From JAJPHU01 sp035553375 (GTDB lineage Bacteria; Planctomycetota; Planctomycetia; Gemmatales; Gemmataceae), in the NCBI GenBank assembly GCA_035553375.1, contig DATNCY010000250.1:32112-96111 (forward strand): DNA of 64,000 bases, read 5' to 3'. Below the pieces are notes generated by a model, which was not told the DNA's origin, searched no databases, and saw only the letters and a list, made by a program, of their open reading frames with translations. Of the stretch, positions 52,748 to 61,830 are shown piece by piece; positions within the stretch are counted from its first letter, which is position 1, and each line of letters begins with the position of its first letter. The position numbers were made by a program, and so were the translations under genes.

Positions 52748-53587
52748 TTATCTCGTCTCTGCCAATGGTGGTCGAGATTGATGCATCCAATACAAGATCG
52801 CCTTAATCTCAAATGGTTTCATGCTCGGTCGCAGGGACAGAATGCGAGCGGCGATACCGGCGAGATGCGGTGCGGCCCAACTCGTCGCCGGCTCGGCCGC
52901 GAACGGGCCGAGATAGCCGTGACTGTGCGCCCGAAACTCGATGGGTTCGCTAAGGTGATAGGCAAAATCGAGCGGATCGGCGAACAATCCCTTGTCCACG
53001 GACAACAACGGCGGAGCAAACGCGGCGGGATAGCTGCGCATTAACGGATGCTCGTTGTGAGCCGCCGCGACAATGAGTACATCCTTGTAATACGCCTCCT
53101 CGATGGCGCGCAGCAATTGCTGGCGGCGCTGCATCTGTTGCAAACGCTGCTCCGGCACACCCAGCGAAAGATTGATGATTTTGCAGTGCCATACATCCAT
53201 CGCCCAGCGCAGAGCGCGGATGACGACTTCGACCTCGCAATTGCCTTGCGGCCCGAACACGTCAGCGGAATACAAGCGAATGCGCGGGGCGATGGTCAGC
53301 AGGATGTCCGCGACGGTGGTGCCATGCGGCGTGCTTTGATGGCCCTCGTAGGGCAAGGGTTCCGGTTGCTCGGCGGTGAAGATGCCGCCCTCAATGGGAT
53401 GGAGGATCGATCCGCGCTGGCGGAACTTTTCTTCGAGAAGATTGCGCTCGACGCCGCTGTCAAGGACGCACACGGAGACGCCTTCGCCGGTAGCCTGCGG
53501 ATGATGCAGCAGGCGCTGCGGCGTCAGCAGGGCGAATACGTCCGCGAAGACATCGCCCGAGGCGTTGTCGGCCGGTGGATCGGTCAC
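52748..53587 (-). CDS. Cytoplasmic S8 (subtilisin-family) serine protease
   Basis: 279 aa with no signal peptide or propeptide. Triad: Asp43 in VCVLDSGVE, His88 in STPHGTTVADIL, Ser236 in ATSWAAPHLAGIAARIL; the oxyanion Asn178 is in AAAHNEHP. The usual GTS motif is ATS and the following Met is Trp, so the active site is slightly remodelled. The start overlaps the stop of the REC-GAF gene (ATGA type), so the two are coupled. A regulated intracellular protease under control of the receiver protein is the simplest reading. Confidence 0.88.
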   Translation of the reverse strand: MTDPPADNASGDVFADVFALLTPQRLLHHPQATGEGVSVCVLDSGVERNLLEEKFRQRGSILHPIEGGIFTAEQPEPLPYEGHQSTPHGTTVADILLTIAPRIRLYSADVFGPQGNCEVEVVIRALRWAMDVWHCKIINLSLGVPEQRLQQMQRRQQLLRAIEEAYYKDVLIVAAAHNEHPLMRSYPAAFAPPLLSVDKGLFADPLDFAYHLSEPIEFRAHSHGYLGPFAAEPATSWAAPHLAGIAARILSLRPSMKPFEIKAILYWMHQSRPPLAETR

Positions 53588-54855
53588 GGCCGCGTCTCCC
53601 CGGTCATTTCATCGAGCAATTGACGCAGGCTCTCCACCAATTGGATGCAATGAGCCACGGCTGGCGGTCCATGCCGCACGGCCAACACGCGAATCGCCTC
53701 GGCCAACCGCAGCGTCGCGCCGGCGTCCATCGGATCGGCCCCCGCATCCAGTCCCTCGCGCAAACGCTGGAGGACGGCGGCCGGCGGCGGATCTTCCGGG
53801 CGCGGCGAAGAACCATCCAGCGTTTCCGCCATCGAAGCGCTGACGCCCAGAGCCGCTTCGACCGCGTCGAACAGTACGAGATGCATCTGCCGTTCGGCCA
53901 GCGCCTGACGTAACATCTCCGTGCCGAAGTCGGCGGCGGCCGATGCCAGCCGGCGATCCGATTCGGTGAAGCCGCCGTCGCGCTCCATTCCCGACTGTTT
54001 ATCGAACAGTTCCAGCACCGCTTGCAAACCAGGGGCGACACTCAGCGGAGCCGCCAGTAAGGAGCGCCGGCCACGCTCGAACGATTGCAGTTCCAGATTG
54101 CCCGCGCTCGCCGCCTGATCGAGCCGTTCCATGATGCACGGCTTTTGCATACTGGCGGCACTGCCGGCCACGGAACGCGCGAAGGGCACCAGCGGGACAT
54201 CGAGAAGTTGGCCATTCGTATCGTAGGCACGGCAAACCTCGGCGGGTTGCCGGTCGGCGTCGTAGCTGCGCACCAGCAGAACGCCCTCGCTCGCGCCAGT
54301 GGTCCGCAGCAGGAAGCGAAACAGATTGCACACCGCCGCCGGCAGCGGTACGGGATCGTGCAGGGCGGCGGCCGCTTGAACCAACGGCAGGACTTTCTCG
54401 ACAGCGGATCGAAACGCGACAAGCCCCTGATGTAGTCGTCGCGCCCGCCGGGCCGGACGAATGCGGTCCAGCTGGCGGCGCACCGCCTTCAAGAACGTGG
54501 TTCGATTCAAATCCTGATTCTTGTCCAGGTAATCGCGCACGCCCATGCGCATGGCCTGCAACGGCGTCGCCTGGTGCGCGAAGCCGGTTATCATGATGGC
54601 CACCACGTCGGCGTTGAACAGCGTCAGGTCTTCGAGCAACCGCAGACCATCGTTGCCGGCTCCCAGATTCCAATCGAGGATGGCGAGATCGATGGCTTGC
54701 TGATTGGCCTGCAGGAGGGCGGACTCGGCATCGGCGGCCGTCAAAATCCGGCAGCCGAGGCTGGCTCCGTCGAGCCATTCGCGGAAGGTCTTGCGAACCG
54801 GTTCCTCATCATCGACGATCAGAATGGTTTCGGCCGATTCATTGCCGGTCGGCAT
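53584..54855 (-). CDS. Response regulator: REC + GAF-like domain
   Basis: 423 aa. REC domain 8-130: ILIVDDEEPVRKTF, phosphoacceptor Asp61 in LAILDWNLG, MITGF with the switch Thr, and Lys in DYLDKNQ. A GAF-like domain covers about 165-330 (VCNLFRFLLRTTGASEGVLL, then RRSLLAAPLSVAPGLQAVLE). The C-terminal helices (LRLAEAIRVLAVRHGPPAVA) are of unknown role. There is no DNA-binding or enzymatic output domain, so signalling must pass through a partner, probably the coupled protease. No histidine kinase is adjacent. Confidence 0.88.
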   Translation of the reverse strand: MPTGNESAETILIVDDEEPVRKTFREWLDGASLGCRILTAADAESALLQANQQAIDLAILDWNLGAGNDGLRLLEDLTLFNADVVAIMITGFAHQATPLQAMRMGVRDYLDKNQDLNRTTFLKAVRRQLDRIRPARRARRLHQGLVAFRSAVEKVLPLVQAAAALHDPVPLPAAVCNLFRFLLRTTGASEGVLLVRSYDADRQPAEVCRAYDTNGQLLDVPLVPFARSVAGSAASMQKPCIMERLDQAASAGNLELQSFERGRRSLLAAPLSVAPGLQAVLELFDKQSGMERDGGFTESDRRLASAAADFGTEMLRQALAERQMHLVLFDAVEAALGVSASMAETLDGSSPRPEDPPPAAVLQRLREGLDAGADPMDAGATLRLAEAIRVLAVRHGPPAVAHCIQLVESLRQLLDEMTGETRP

Positions 54856-55162
54856 GATGGAACATACTCCCTACAAACCCCACCCTCTCTCGTTATAACA
54901 CGACGGCGCAACCGTCACCAGCGGAGAGCGGCCACCCCCTCTTGCCTGGAGTGCCTGCCTCGCCCGTCATTCTCTCCGTTGCCCGTTTGATTTCATTGAA
55001 TGTTCGGACACTGATGGGCCGACACATTCCGATGGGGATGCTCAGGGCGGGGCCGCATCGTGTGTAGATCTTGCGAAAATGATCAAACCCTGCTTGACGA
55101 TCCCGCGCTATTTGCGACATCTTAAGTAAGGGGCGGACACTCTTGGTCGCGTGGGATTCCTC
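54856..55162. other. Divergent intergenic region (307 bp)
   Basis: Between the REC-GAF operon and the Nudix gene. Presumed promoters for both. No repeat, hairpin or extra gene seen. Confidence 0.4.
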
Positions 55163-55567
55163 ATGCCAACCTCTTCGAGCCTTATTCGGCAAGCCGGTGC
55201 GATCCCTATCCGCGATGGACGCATCTGCGTGGTGTCTTCCCGCAGTGGCAAGCGTTGGGTAGTGCCCAAGGGATGTATGGAGCCAGGTAAGACCGCCGCC
55301 GAAATTGCCTTACAAGAAGCCTGGGAAGAGGCCGGCCTCGTGGGAGTGCTGCAACCGGACCCGGTCGGCAGTTATTTCTACGAAAAGGCCGGCTTCACCT
55401 GTCATGTCACGGTTTTTCTCATGAACGTGACCGATATGGCCGGCGATTGGCCGGAGAATCATTTCCGCCAGCGCTGCTGGTTGAATGTCTCGCAGGCGCT
55501 CGCGCGCATCGACGATGCCGGTTTGCGCGAGTTGATCCGCGAAGCGACGGCGTGTAAGACGGGATGA
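55163..55567 (+). CDS. Nudix hydrolase (DIPP/MutT-like)
   Basis: 134 aa from ATG 55163; a GTG four codons earlier is possible. Nudix fold with WVVPKGCMEPGKT and IALQEAWEEAGLVGV. Compared with the Nudix box G-x5-E-x7-REUxEExGU, the first Glu is Lys and the Arg is Gln, while the metal-binding EE pair is intact. This form is common among small Nudix enzymes acting on nucleoside or inositol diphosphates. Substrate cannot be inferred. It ends 1 bp before a 30-bp palindrome. Confidence 0.88.
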   Translation: MPTSSSLIRQAGAIPIRDGRICVVSSRSGKRWVVPKGCMEPGKTAAEIALQEAWEEAGLVGVLQPDPVGSYFYEKAGFTCHVTVFLMNVTDMAGDWPENHFRQRCWLNVSQALARIDDAGLRELIREATACKTG

Positions 55568-55568
55568 T

Positions 55569-55630
55569 TGCATTGCCAGCCCGCAGCGCCAGCAAGGGAA
55601 CCCTTGCTGGCGCTGCGGGCTGGCAATGCA
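55569..55630. terminator. Palindromic repeat (CAGCCCGCAGCG family), copy 4, 30-bp perfect arms
   Basis: Arms 55569-55598 and 55601-55630 are exact reverse complements with a 2-nt loop. It begins 1 bp after the Nudix stop and ends 1 bp before the stop of the convergent gene; it fills the whole gap and should terminate both. Confidence 0.9.
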
Positions 55631-55631
55631 C

Positions 55632-56666
55632 TTACCGCGCGATACGCGGCCGCACATTCTTCTCGATGCCCGCTTCATCCGTGAACGCCGGCACCTCCTT
55701 GAAAAGCTCCCATTCCTCGATCATTTCCACTTTCGCGCCGGGAGCCAGCCGAACGAGCGGTCCCAAACTCTCCATCTCCAACATGTCCTCATTGGTGAAG
55801 GTCTCGAAATTGCAGCCGCCGTCGGGATACGGTTTGCCTTTCTCGTAGTGGAACCGCTTGACGAACAGAGTGCCGCCGTTGAGATAACCGACCCAGCCCA
55901 GACGATGCGCCAGGCCCACTTTCGTCGGTCCGCGTTTGTCCTGCCGCAACGTCAAATAATGGCTGCCGAAGGTCCAGCGTGGATCCTTGAAGTCGAAATA
56001 GGGCCAGAGAACCATCGTTTGATTCGGCCCAAAGTCTTCCGGGGTGCGGGCGTTTTTCGTGCTGCCCGGATGCGATTTCTTCGCCGGCAAGGGAATAATC
56101 TCGATGCCGCCCGGAGCCATGACTGAGATGGGCCACGGAGAAAGACGAGCCGGTTTGTCGCCGATGTTGGTCAACCGATGTACGACGCGCACCCGACTGC
56201 CACGCGGCGACAACTTCACGTCGATCTCCTTCTGAATACCGTAAGCCGTATCCGCTCCCGGCGTCAGACGCAGCAAACCCGGTTCGATCTTCTTGAACTG
56301 GACCGGGCCGTTGTCCAGGGCGTAGGTGCGTGTCAGATCTTCCGGGCCGATCCACAAGCGATGCCCGCCGCGAATCTGCCAATCCTTTTCCCCGCTCTTG
56401 CCGAGTTGGTCGGCGTACTCCTTGAAGACGTTCTTGCCGTCTTTGAGGCGGTAACTGATGATGCGCGGTCCCACGTCCAGAGTGGCGATTAGCTCAACCT
56501 CGTCGTTGCTCAGACGAATGTTGTTCTTCCACCCCTTGTACTCGATCCGGTCCACACGGAAGGCGTCCTTGCCCTCCTGAGCCGAGCCGGAAGAGGAACC
56601 AATCAGCAGAGCGGCGACGGCAGCGAGCCGCAGCGCCGCACGAAATGAGAGATGAGTGCGAGGCAC
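55632..56666 (-). CDS. Secreted DUF4380-like (galactose-mutarotase-fold) protein
   Basis: 344 aa with a signal peptide (LRLAAVAALLIGSSSGSAQ). The body resembles the DUF4380/mutarotase-like beta sandwich: RIEYKGWKNNIRLSNDEVEL, TLDVGPRIISYRLKDGKNVF, RGGHRLWIGPEDL, RVVHRLTNIGDKPARLSPWP and GGCNFETFTNEDMLEMESLG. Such proteins are thought to bind or act on sugars, but no activity is proven. No sugar gene adjoins it. A small-protein gene lies 38 bp upstream on the same strand. Confidence 0.7.
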   Translation of the reverse strand: MPRTHLSFRAALRLAAVAALLIGSSSGSAQEGKDAFRVDRIEYKGWKNNIRLSNDEVELIATLDVGPRIISYRLKDGKNVFKEYADQLGKSGEKDWQIRGGHRLWIGPEDLTRTYALDNGPVQFKKIEPGLLRLTPGADTAYGIQKEIDVKLSPRGSRVRVVHRLTNIGDKPARLSPWPISVMAPGGIEIIPLPAKKSHPGSTKNARTPEDFGPNQTMVLWPYFDFKDPRWTFGSHYLTLRQDKRGPTKVGLAHRLGWVGYLNGGTLFVKRFHYEKGKPYPDGGCNFETFTNEDMLEMESLGPLVRLAPGAKVEMIEEWELFKEVPAFTDEAGIEKNVRPRIAR

Positions 56667-56704
56667 AGGTGAACCCTCATAGAAGACGAAGCGAACAGAA
56701 CCGA

Positions 56705-56983
56705 TTACGACTCGCCGCCGGTCGCCGCCGAGGCGTCATCGGCCGGTTTATCGCTGGGCAGTTCTTTGCTGCCGACGATGACCAAACTGGCGTTGATGAG
56801 TACGGGCACATGCTGGCCCTCGATTTCGAGCGTAATGCGGCTATTGAGATACCAGCCGAGTGAGCCGGTCGAGAACTCCTTGACCTCGGCCATTTGCTGA
56901 TTGCTGCCGATGGTCACGGTGACGGGTTTGGCCTTCGCTCGGAAGTCGGCCCGGCTGATGGGACAGGTGGTTTTCTTGGCCAC
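56705..56983 (-). CDS. Conserved small planctomycete protein
   Basis: 92 aa from GTG 56983, with AGGAG about 7 nt upstream; a longer frame to 57154 lacks that support. The sequence VAKKTTCPISRADFRAKAKP then VTIGSNQQMAEVKEFSTGSL, GWYLNSRITLEIEGQHVPVL and a C-terminal VGSKELP is a pattern I associate with a short family restricted to planctomycetes. No function is known to me. Cytoplasmic. Confidence 0.75.
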   Translation of the reverse strand: MAKKTTCPISRADFRAKAKPVTVTIGSNQQMAEVKEFSTGSLGWYLNSRITLEIEGQHVPVLINASLVIVGSKELPSDKPADDASAATGGES

Positions 56984-57368
56984 GACAATTCTCCTGAGAT
57001 CGGGGTACGTTCCTTTCACACAGTCAAGCGGAGGAATCATACCACGCCCCGGTAGGGAGGCGGCAAGCGCGATTATTCGATGAGCACGATTTTTTCGCCG
57101 CGCCTCGTAAACCGTGCAAACGCGAAGGCCTATCGATTCGCCAAGGTTCGCCATGCTTCTCGCCCTCTCGCTTCCTCGATCAACCTCCGAAGCCGCAAGA
57201 ACTGCGGTTTGCGGGCATTCGCGCGGTCAGAGTGGGGTGAGCGGTTCATTTTCACGATTCCGCGACGATTTTTCTTCGAGATCGACCGATGTAAAGAAAG
57301 TGCGGCGAGTTCTGGCCCAGTCCGCGCCGTCCAACGACGAGGATCGATTTCAACCAAGGCTGACTTCC
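56984..57368. other. Intergenic region (385 bp)
   Basis: Divergent between the 92-aa protein and the Zn-ribbon protein. Frames here are Arg/Ser-rich and random-looking, including an in-frame extension of the next gene back to 57114. No repeat or hairpin noticed. Confidence 0.4.
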
Positions 57369-57671
57369 ATGACGCAGCTCCTGCTCCAGTGTAAAGCCGA
57401 AGCGACGAACGAACCGTGTGGCTTGTGCGGACAGCCGGCGACGCCCGCCGCCGGCACGCAACTCGTTCTCGCCCACACGACCGCCCCCGTCTGTCAGGAC
57501 TGCGGCCGTATCCATGCTCCGTCGTTGGTCGCCCTCGTCAACCTCGCCGACGCGGCCACGCGCATCGGCCGCATTGGCCGTCATTCCGTCTTTCCGCCAC
57601 TCACGGCCCTGCTCGACCTGGCTCATGCCGCCGAGAAGTTTACGCAAAGCTCCTCCCACGCCGCAGCCTGA
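57369..57671 (+). CDS. Small zinc-ribbon-like protein
   Basis: 100 aa from ATG 57369. Two Cys pairs, CGLC (18-21) and CQDC (43-46), suit one zinc site, with THTTAPV between. The rest (LVALVNLADAATRIGRIGRH, TALLDLAHAAEKF) forms two amphipathic helices. I do not recognise the family. It lies 114 bp upstream of the M20 peptidase gene in the same direction. Confidence 0.6.
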   Translation: MTQLLLQCKAEATNEPCGLCGQPATPAAGTQLVLAHTTAPVCQDCGRIHAPSLVALVNLADAATRIGRIGRHSVFPPLTALLDLAHAAEKFTQSSSHAAA

Positions 57672-57785
57672 CGCTCTCTTTTCCTCGTCATGGAAAGATG
57701 CGTGCCCTCGGCCGCCGAGCGCTTTACAATTGCATCGGCTAGCGGACACGATGCGCCCAGCCGTCTTTCCTTTACGGGGGATCTC

Positions 57786-58964
57786 ATGCTTGAAACCACG
57801 CGCCTTCTCCGCGATCTCGTCGCTCTGCCCAGCGTCAATCCAATGGGCCGGCCTCTTCAGGGGCCGGACATTTACGAACATCGCGTCACGGATTACCTGG
57901 AGAGCCTGTTTCGCTCTCTCGGCGTCGGTTACGAACGGCAAGCCATTGCGCCGCTGCGCGAGAACATCATCGCCTGGACGGATGCGCCGGCAGCGGCTTC
58001 GACGCTGATCTTCGAGGCGCATCAGGATACCGTGCCGACGGACAACATGACGATTGAGCCGTTCGCGGCGCGGATCGAAAACGGCCGGCTCTACGGCCGC
58101 GGCGCCTGCGACATCAAAGGCGGCATGGCTGCGATGCTGGCCGCTTTCGCTCGCCTGGCCCGCGACAAACCCGCCGGCGCCGCGCGGGTCGTCATGGCCT
58201 GCACGATCGATGAAGAGTTCACCTTTCTCGGTGTACAGCGTCTGGCCCAGAGCGATTTACGCGGCCGTTTCGCCGGTCTGCTTGGCGCGATCGTCGCCGA
58301 GCCGACGCAGTTGCACATCGTCGATATGCACAAGGGCACCGTGCGCTGGGATCTGACGACGACTGGCCGATCGTGCCATAGTTCGCGGCCGGAAATGGGT
58401 ATCAACGCCATCTATCGCATGGCCGTGCTGCTGCCGCACATCGAGCGCTACGCGGAAGAGTTGCGCACTTCGCGCAGCGATCCGCGTCTGGGACCGCCGA
58501 CGCTCAGCGTCGGCCGCATCGACGGCGGCACCAGCGTCAACACGGTGCCGGACCAGTGCCGTATCGAGATTGATCGCCGTCTCTTGCCCGGCGAAAAAGC
58601 GCCGGCGGCCCTGGATCACTTGCACGATTACTTACGGCGACACCTCGATCCGACCCTGGCGTTCTCCTTCTCTTCGCCGTGGCTATCGGCTCCCGCGCTG
58701 AGTCCGGTCGGTTCCGAACCGTTGATCGCGCGTTTGGGATCGGCCATCGATCAGGTGACGGGCACGCATCAGGTGTTGGCCGTGCCTTACGGCACCGACG
58801 CGGCTCCGTTGGCAGAGTCCGGCATCCCCGCCGTGGTGTTCGGTCCCGGCGACATCGCGCGCGCTCATACCTGCGATGAGTGGGTTCCGTTAGACGAAGT
58901 CGAGCAGGCCAGCGAGATTCTCTATCGGTTGGCGTGCGCGTGTATGCGTCAAGCTGCTTGCTGA
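57786..58964 (+). CDS. M20 family metallopeptidase (ArgE/DapE-like)
   Basis: 392 aa from ATG 57786 (GGGGGA upstream). Two-zinc aminoacylase fold: His79 and Asp81 in FEAHQDTVP, Asp109 in GRGACDIKGGMAAML, Glu143-Glu144 in TIDEEF, the dimerisation-domain motif GRSCHSSRPEMGINAI with its His, and the last ligand His near ARAHTCDEWV. The family hydrolyses N-acyl amino acids such as N-acetylornithine or succinyl-diaminopimelate; the substrate here is not fixed by neighbours. Confidence 0.9.
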   Translation: MLETTRLLRDLVALPSVNPMGRPLQGPDIYEHRVTDYLESLFRSLGVGYERQAIAPLRENIIAWTDAPAAASTLIFEAHQDTVPTDNMTIEPFAARIENGRLYGRGACDIKGGMAAMLAAFARLARDKPAGAARVVMACTIDEEFTFLGVQRLAQSDLRGRFAGLLGAIVAEPTQLHIVDMHKGTVRWDLTTTGRSCHSSRPEMGINAIYRMAVLLPHIERYAEELRTSRSDPRLGPPTLSVGRIDGGTSVNTVPDQCRIEIDRRLLPGEKAPAALDHLHDYLRRHLDPTLAFSFSSPWLSAPALSPVGSEPLIARLGSAIDQVTGTHQVLAVPYGTDAAPLAESGIPAVVFGPGDIARAHTCDEWVPLDEVEQASEILYRLACACMRQAAC

Positions 58965-58972
58965 ACAAACGG

Positions 58973-59202
58973 TTCGGAGAACTGCTGATCCCAGAAAGCC
59001 TGCCACTGGCCTTTCTCACTACGATACAGGGTGCGGACGTGGCATAGCGCGTGCGCACCCTCTTCGCCCCAAGCCGGGCCACGCGGGGCACCCGCCCCGT
59101 AGGCAACGCCGGCTTCTCCGCTCCCGGATGCAAGGCCTTGCGGCCGCAGCGGCCAACGGGCTGAAACGGCACCGGCACCTCAATCGTCATCGTCAAACTC
59201 AT
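58973..59202 (-). pseudogene. Truncated recombinase-associated gene remnant
   Basis: From ATG 59202, coupled by ATGA overlap to the recombinase-like tail upstream, the frame reads MSLTMTIEVPVPFQPVGR and then GRVPRVARL, a beginning I associate with small HTH proteins that accompany planctomycete recombinases. After that the similarity ends. A different frame carries YRSEKGQWQAFWDQQFSE up to the M20 gene, which suggests joined gene scraps. Not a working gene. Confidence 0.5.
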
Positions 59203-59460
59203 GCTCTTTGCTCCTCGCTATCGCGGCCCAGAATTTCGCCAGTCAGCGTTTTCAGACCCAACGGCTGGAAGGTAATCGAGGCTTTGCCCTGCTGGCCATC
59301 GTAATCCACCCGTGATACCAACAAGCGAACGACCCGCCCTTGTTCGTCAGGCGTCATCGCCTCCCAGGCCGGAACCAAGCCCGATAACGCTTGCGTCGCG
59401 GCGGCTTCGTCCAGACGCTCTTGTTGCCATGGTGTGGGCAGAGATCCTGCTTTGGCTACA
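59199..59460 (-). pseudogene. C-terminal remnant of a site-specific recombinase
   Basis: In one minus-strand frame: PWQQERLDEAAATQALSGL, WEAMTPDEQGRVVRLLVSRV then VDYDGQQGKASITFQPLG, ending GRDSEEQRA. The stretch RLLVxRVDYDG-xx-GxxxITFxP is typical of the C-terminus of large serine recombinases in planctomycetes. The N-terminal catalytic and DNA-binding parts are missing because the S9 peptidase gene starts here. Family call is by eye. Confidence 0.5.
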
Positions 59461-59556
59461 GGCGGAGCCGGAAGCGACGGCGAAGTCGCTGCTGGGATAA
59501 CTGCGGGAGAGATATGTTGTGCCGCAACACGGTGGCCTCCCTTCTGGCCGATCGTT

Positions 59557-61638
59557 TCACGAATCGTGCCGAGCGAACCAGTCCAGCAGCCGGCGCAGCA
59601 CGTCTTCCCGATGCCGGGGCTGGCGAATCCCGTGTCCCTCGTTCGGATAGATCACCATCTGCGTCGGCACTTTGCGAGCGCGCAGGGCTTGATGAAAGGC
59701 TCGCCCCATCGGTAACGGACATCGTCGGTCGTCGCGCGCATGGAGGATCAAGGTCGGAGTACGCACCTTGTTCGCGTTGGTCAACGGGCTGTGTTCACGC
59801 ATCTTCTTAGGCTCTTCCCAAGGCCGACCGCCGAATTCCCACTCCGTCCAACTCTGTAGGTCGCTGAGACACCACATCATCGTCAGATCGGTCACGGCGT
59901 TCTGCGCCACCGCGGCCCGAAACCGCTCGGTCTGCCCCACGAGCCAGCAAGTCATGTAGCCACCGTAGCTCACCCCGTACACGAACAAGCGCGTGCGGTC
60001 GGCCATGCCCTTTCGCACCAGGTCATCGACCCCGCTGAGGATGTCGCGCATGTCGCCGCCGCCGAAGTCGCCGCGGTCGGCGTCGAGGAACTTCTGCCCG
60101 TAGCCGGCGCTGCCGCGAAAGTTGGGCTGGAAGACAGCGTAACCCTGTGCCGCCAGCACCTGCACCGTGAAATCGAACCCCAGCGTCACGCGGCTGTGCG
60201 GACCGCCGTGCGGGTAGACCACCAGCCGGTACGGAGCCTTCGCCACTCCGTCGGGAGGCGTCGTCAGCACGCCCTCGATCGTGCTGCCCTCGTCGTTCTT
60301 CCAGCGGATCACCCGTGGCTCAGCGAGCCGACGTTCCTTCAAGAAGAGGTTGCCCGGGGGAGTCAATTGCTCCCGACGCCGCAGGCGCTGTACCAGCAAT
60401 TTCGCCTCCGTTCCTGGTTGATCTTTCTCGTCGGCGAGGTTCAGGGCACTCCCCTTGCCGCTGGACACGTCGATACGGACCAGGCGCGTGCCTGTCCCAG
60501 CCTCGGTGTTGTAAAGCAGGTGTCGCTCGTCCTGCCAGCAGTCCCGCGGTAGGGGAAAAGCGGATGCTGGGTGCTGGGCTTCGGCCGCGTCCTTGCCGTG
60601 ATGATCGAACAACACCCGCAGTTTGGGTTCCTTCTCCTCCAGGTTGAGGATGGCCAAGTTGAACACGTCGTGGTGCGAGCCCTTGCGAGGGATGCTCAGG
60701 CAGGCGAGCCGTTTGCCATCCGGAGAGAAACGCGGCGACACCTCCGGGCCGGCCCCGCGCGTGAGCTGCCGGATCTTGCCTGACGCGACGTCGATGGCCC
60801 AGAGATCGAAATTGTGGTTGATGCTGTAGCGCACCGATTCCTGTTCGCCGGTGCGGTTGGCATGCACGACGAGAGTCCGGCCGTCGGGCGACCACTGCGG
60901 ATCGCCGTACCAATACTCGTCGCGGGTGAGTCGCCGGATGCGCCGCGCCGCCGACTGGCCCGGCTTGTCATCCAGTTCCGCGACCCAGACCTGGGCTGCT
61001 CCGTAGCCGGTGTAGCCCTCGCCCTGATCGGGGCGGACGACGATCACGTCGCGTTCGATCTCCTCGGCGGTGCGTGGGTCCCTGCCGTCGTCCGCCACGA
61101 AGACCAGGCTCCGGCCATCGGGCGCGAATGACAGCCGGCCGTAGAAGCCGTCGTTGAAGACTCGGCCATACGGCTTGTCCGGCCCTGCCAGGGGGATCGC
61201 GGTGCCCCCACCGATCGGCAGGAGCCAGACGTCGGTGGCCGCGTCGGATCCCGGCGCGGTGGGCGGCGTTTGCTTCCAGCCTTTGGGGCGTGGTCGGGTG
61301 GAAAGGAAGGCAATCCAGCAGCCATCGGGAGAGACGACCGGGGCACGGCCATCGGGTTCTTCCTTCTCCAGAGGCTGCACCTTGTCGCGGCTGCCTTTGG
61401 CCAGCCACAACGCCTGGCGCTCGACCTTGTCCTGGGCGTCGATCCAATGGCGGACGTACACCGCCTGCTTGCCGTCCGGCGTCAGGGCGAGGGAGTGCGG
61501 CGCGTCGAAGCGGTACAGATCCTTGACTACCAGCAGTTTCTTCTCCGTCTCGCGTTCCTGGGCGGGCAAGGCCGCGATCGGCACGAGTACGGCAAGAAGG
61601 GACGGGACGAATATGAACCCGACAGAGAGACGCGGCAT
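59557..61638 (-). CDS. Secreted S9 family (prolyl oligopeptidase/acylaminoacyl) peptidase
   Basis: 693 aa from ATG 61638; an ATG three codons earlier abuts the GGAGG, so the later one has better spacing. Signal peptide (FIFVPSLLAVLVPIAALPAQ), then a WD/TolB-like propeller (LALTPDGKQAVYV, SPDGCWIAFLSTRP, QWSPDGRTLVVHAN). The C-terminal alpha/beta hydrolase has Ser in GVSYGGYMTCW, Asp in HARDDRRCPL and His in NEGHGIRQP. It trims peptides outside the cytoplasm. It stands between recombinase scraps and the DUF1501 gene. Confidence 0.93.
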   Translation of the reverse strand: MPRLSVGFIFVPSLLAVLVPIAALPAQERETEKKLLVVKDLYRFDAPHSLALTPDGKQAVYVRHWIDAQDKVERQALWLAKGSRDKVQPLEKEEPDGRAPVVSPDGCWIAFLSTRPRPKGWKQTPPTAPGSDAATDVWLLPIGGGTAIPLAGPDKPYGRVFNDGFYGRLSFAPDGRSLVFVADDGRDPRTAEEIERDVIVVRPDQGEGYTGYGAAQVWVAELDDKPGQSAARRIRRLTRDEYWYGDPQWSPDGRTLVVHANRTGEQESVRYSINHNFDLWAIDVASGKIRQLTRGAGPEVSPRFSPDGKRLACLSIPRKGSHHDVFNLAILNLEEKEPKLRVLFDHHGKDAAEAQHPASAFPLPRDCWQDERHLLYNTEAGTGTRLVRIDVSSGKGSALNLADEKDQPGTEAKLLVQRLRRREQLTPPGNLFLKERRLAEPRVIRWKNDEGSTIEGVLTTPPDGVAKAPYRLVVYPHGGPHSRVTLGFDFTVQVLAAQGYAVFQPNFRGSAGYGQKFLDADRGDFGGGDMRDILSGVDDLVRKGMADRTRLFVYGVSYGGYMTCWLVGQTERFRAAVAQNAVTDLTMMWCLSDLQSWTEWEFGGRPWEEPKKMREHSPLTNANKVRTPTLILHARDDRRCPLPMGRAFHQALRARKVPTQMVIYPNEGHGIRQPRHREDVLRRLLDWFARHDS

Positions 61639-61830
61639 GACGCTCATTCCTCCACGGCAGAATGTCTGAAAACCTTCTTTATTCGTGGTAGCCGCAATAG
61701 GGCGTGGCCCGCGCGGCGACGGGCAGCGCCGCGCCTTCTTCTCCTCCCACTTGCGTGCGGTCACGTCAAAGACTCAGGTATCGGAAACGAACGGGTCGAG
61801 TTGATCGCCGCCGAAGAGAACCACTTTGGC

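Noticed and set aside
59434..59500. IS21 IstA-like scrap (EILLWLQAEPEATAKSLLG) on the plus strand
   Set aside because: Only about 20 codons, antisense to the better-supported recombinase remnant; too short to call an insertion sequence.
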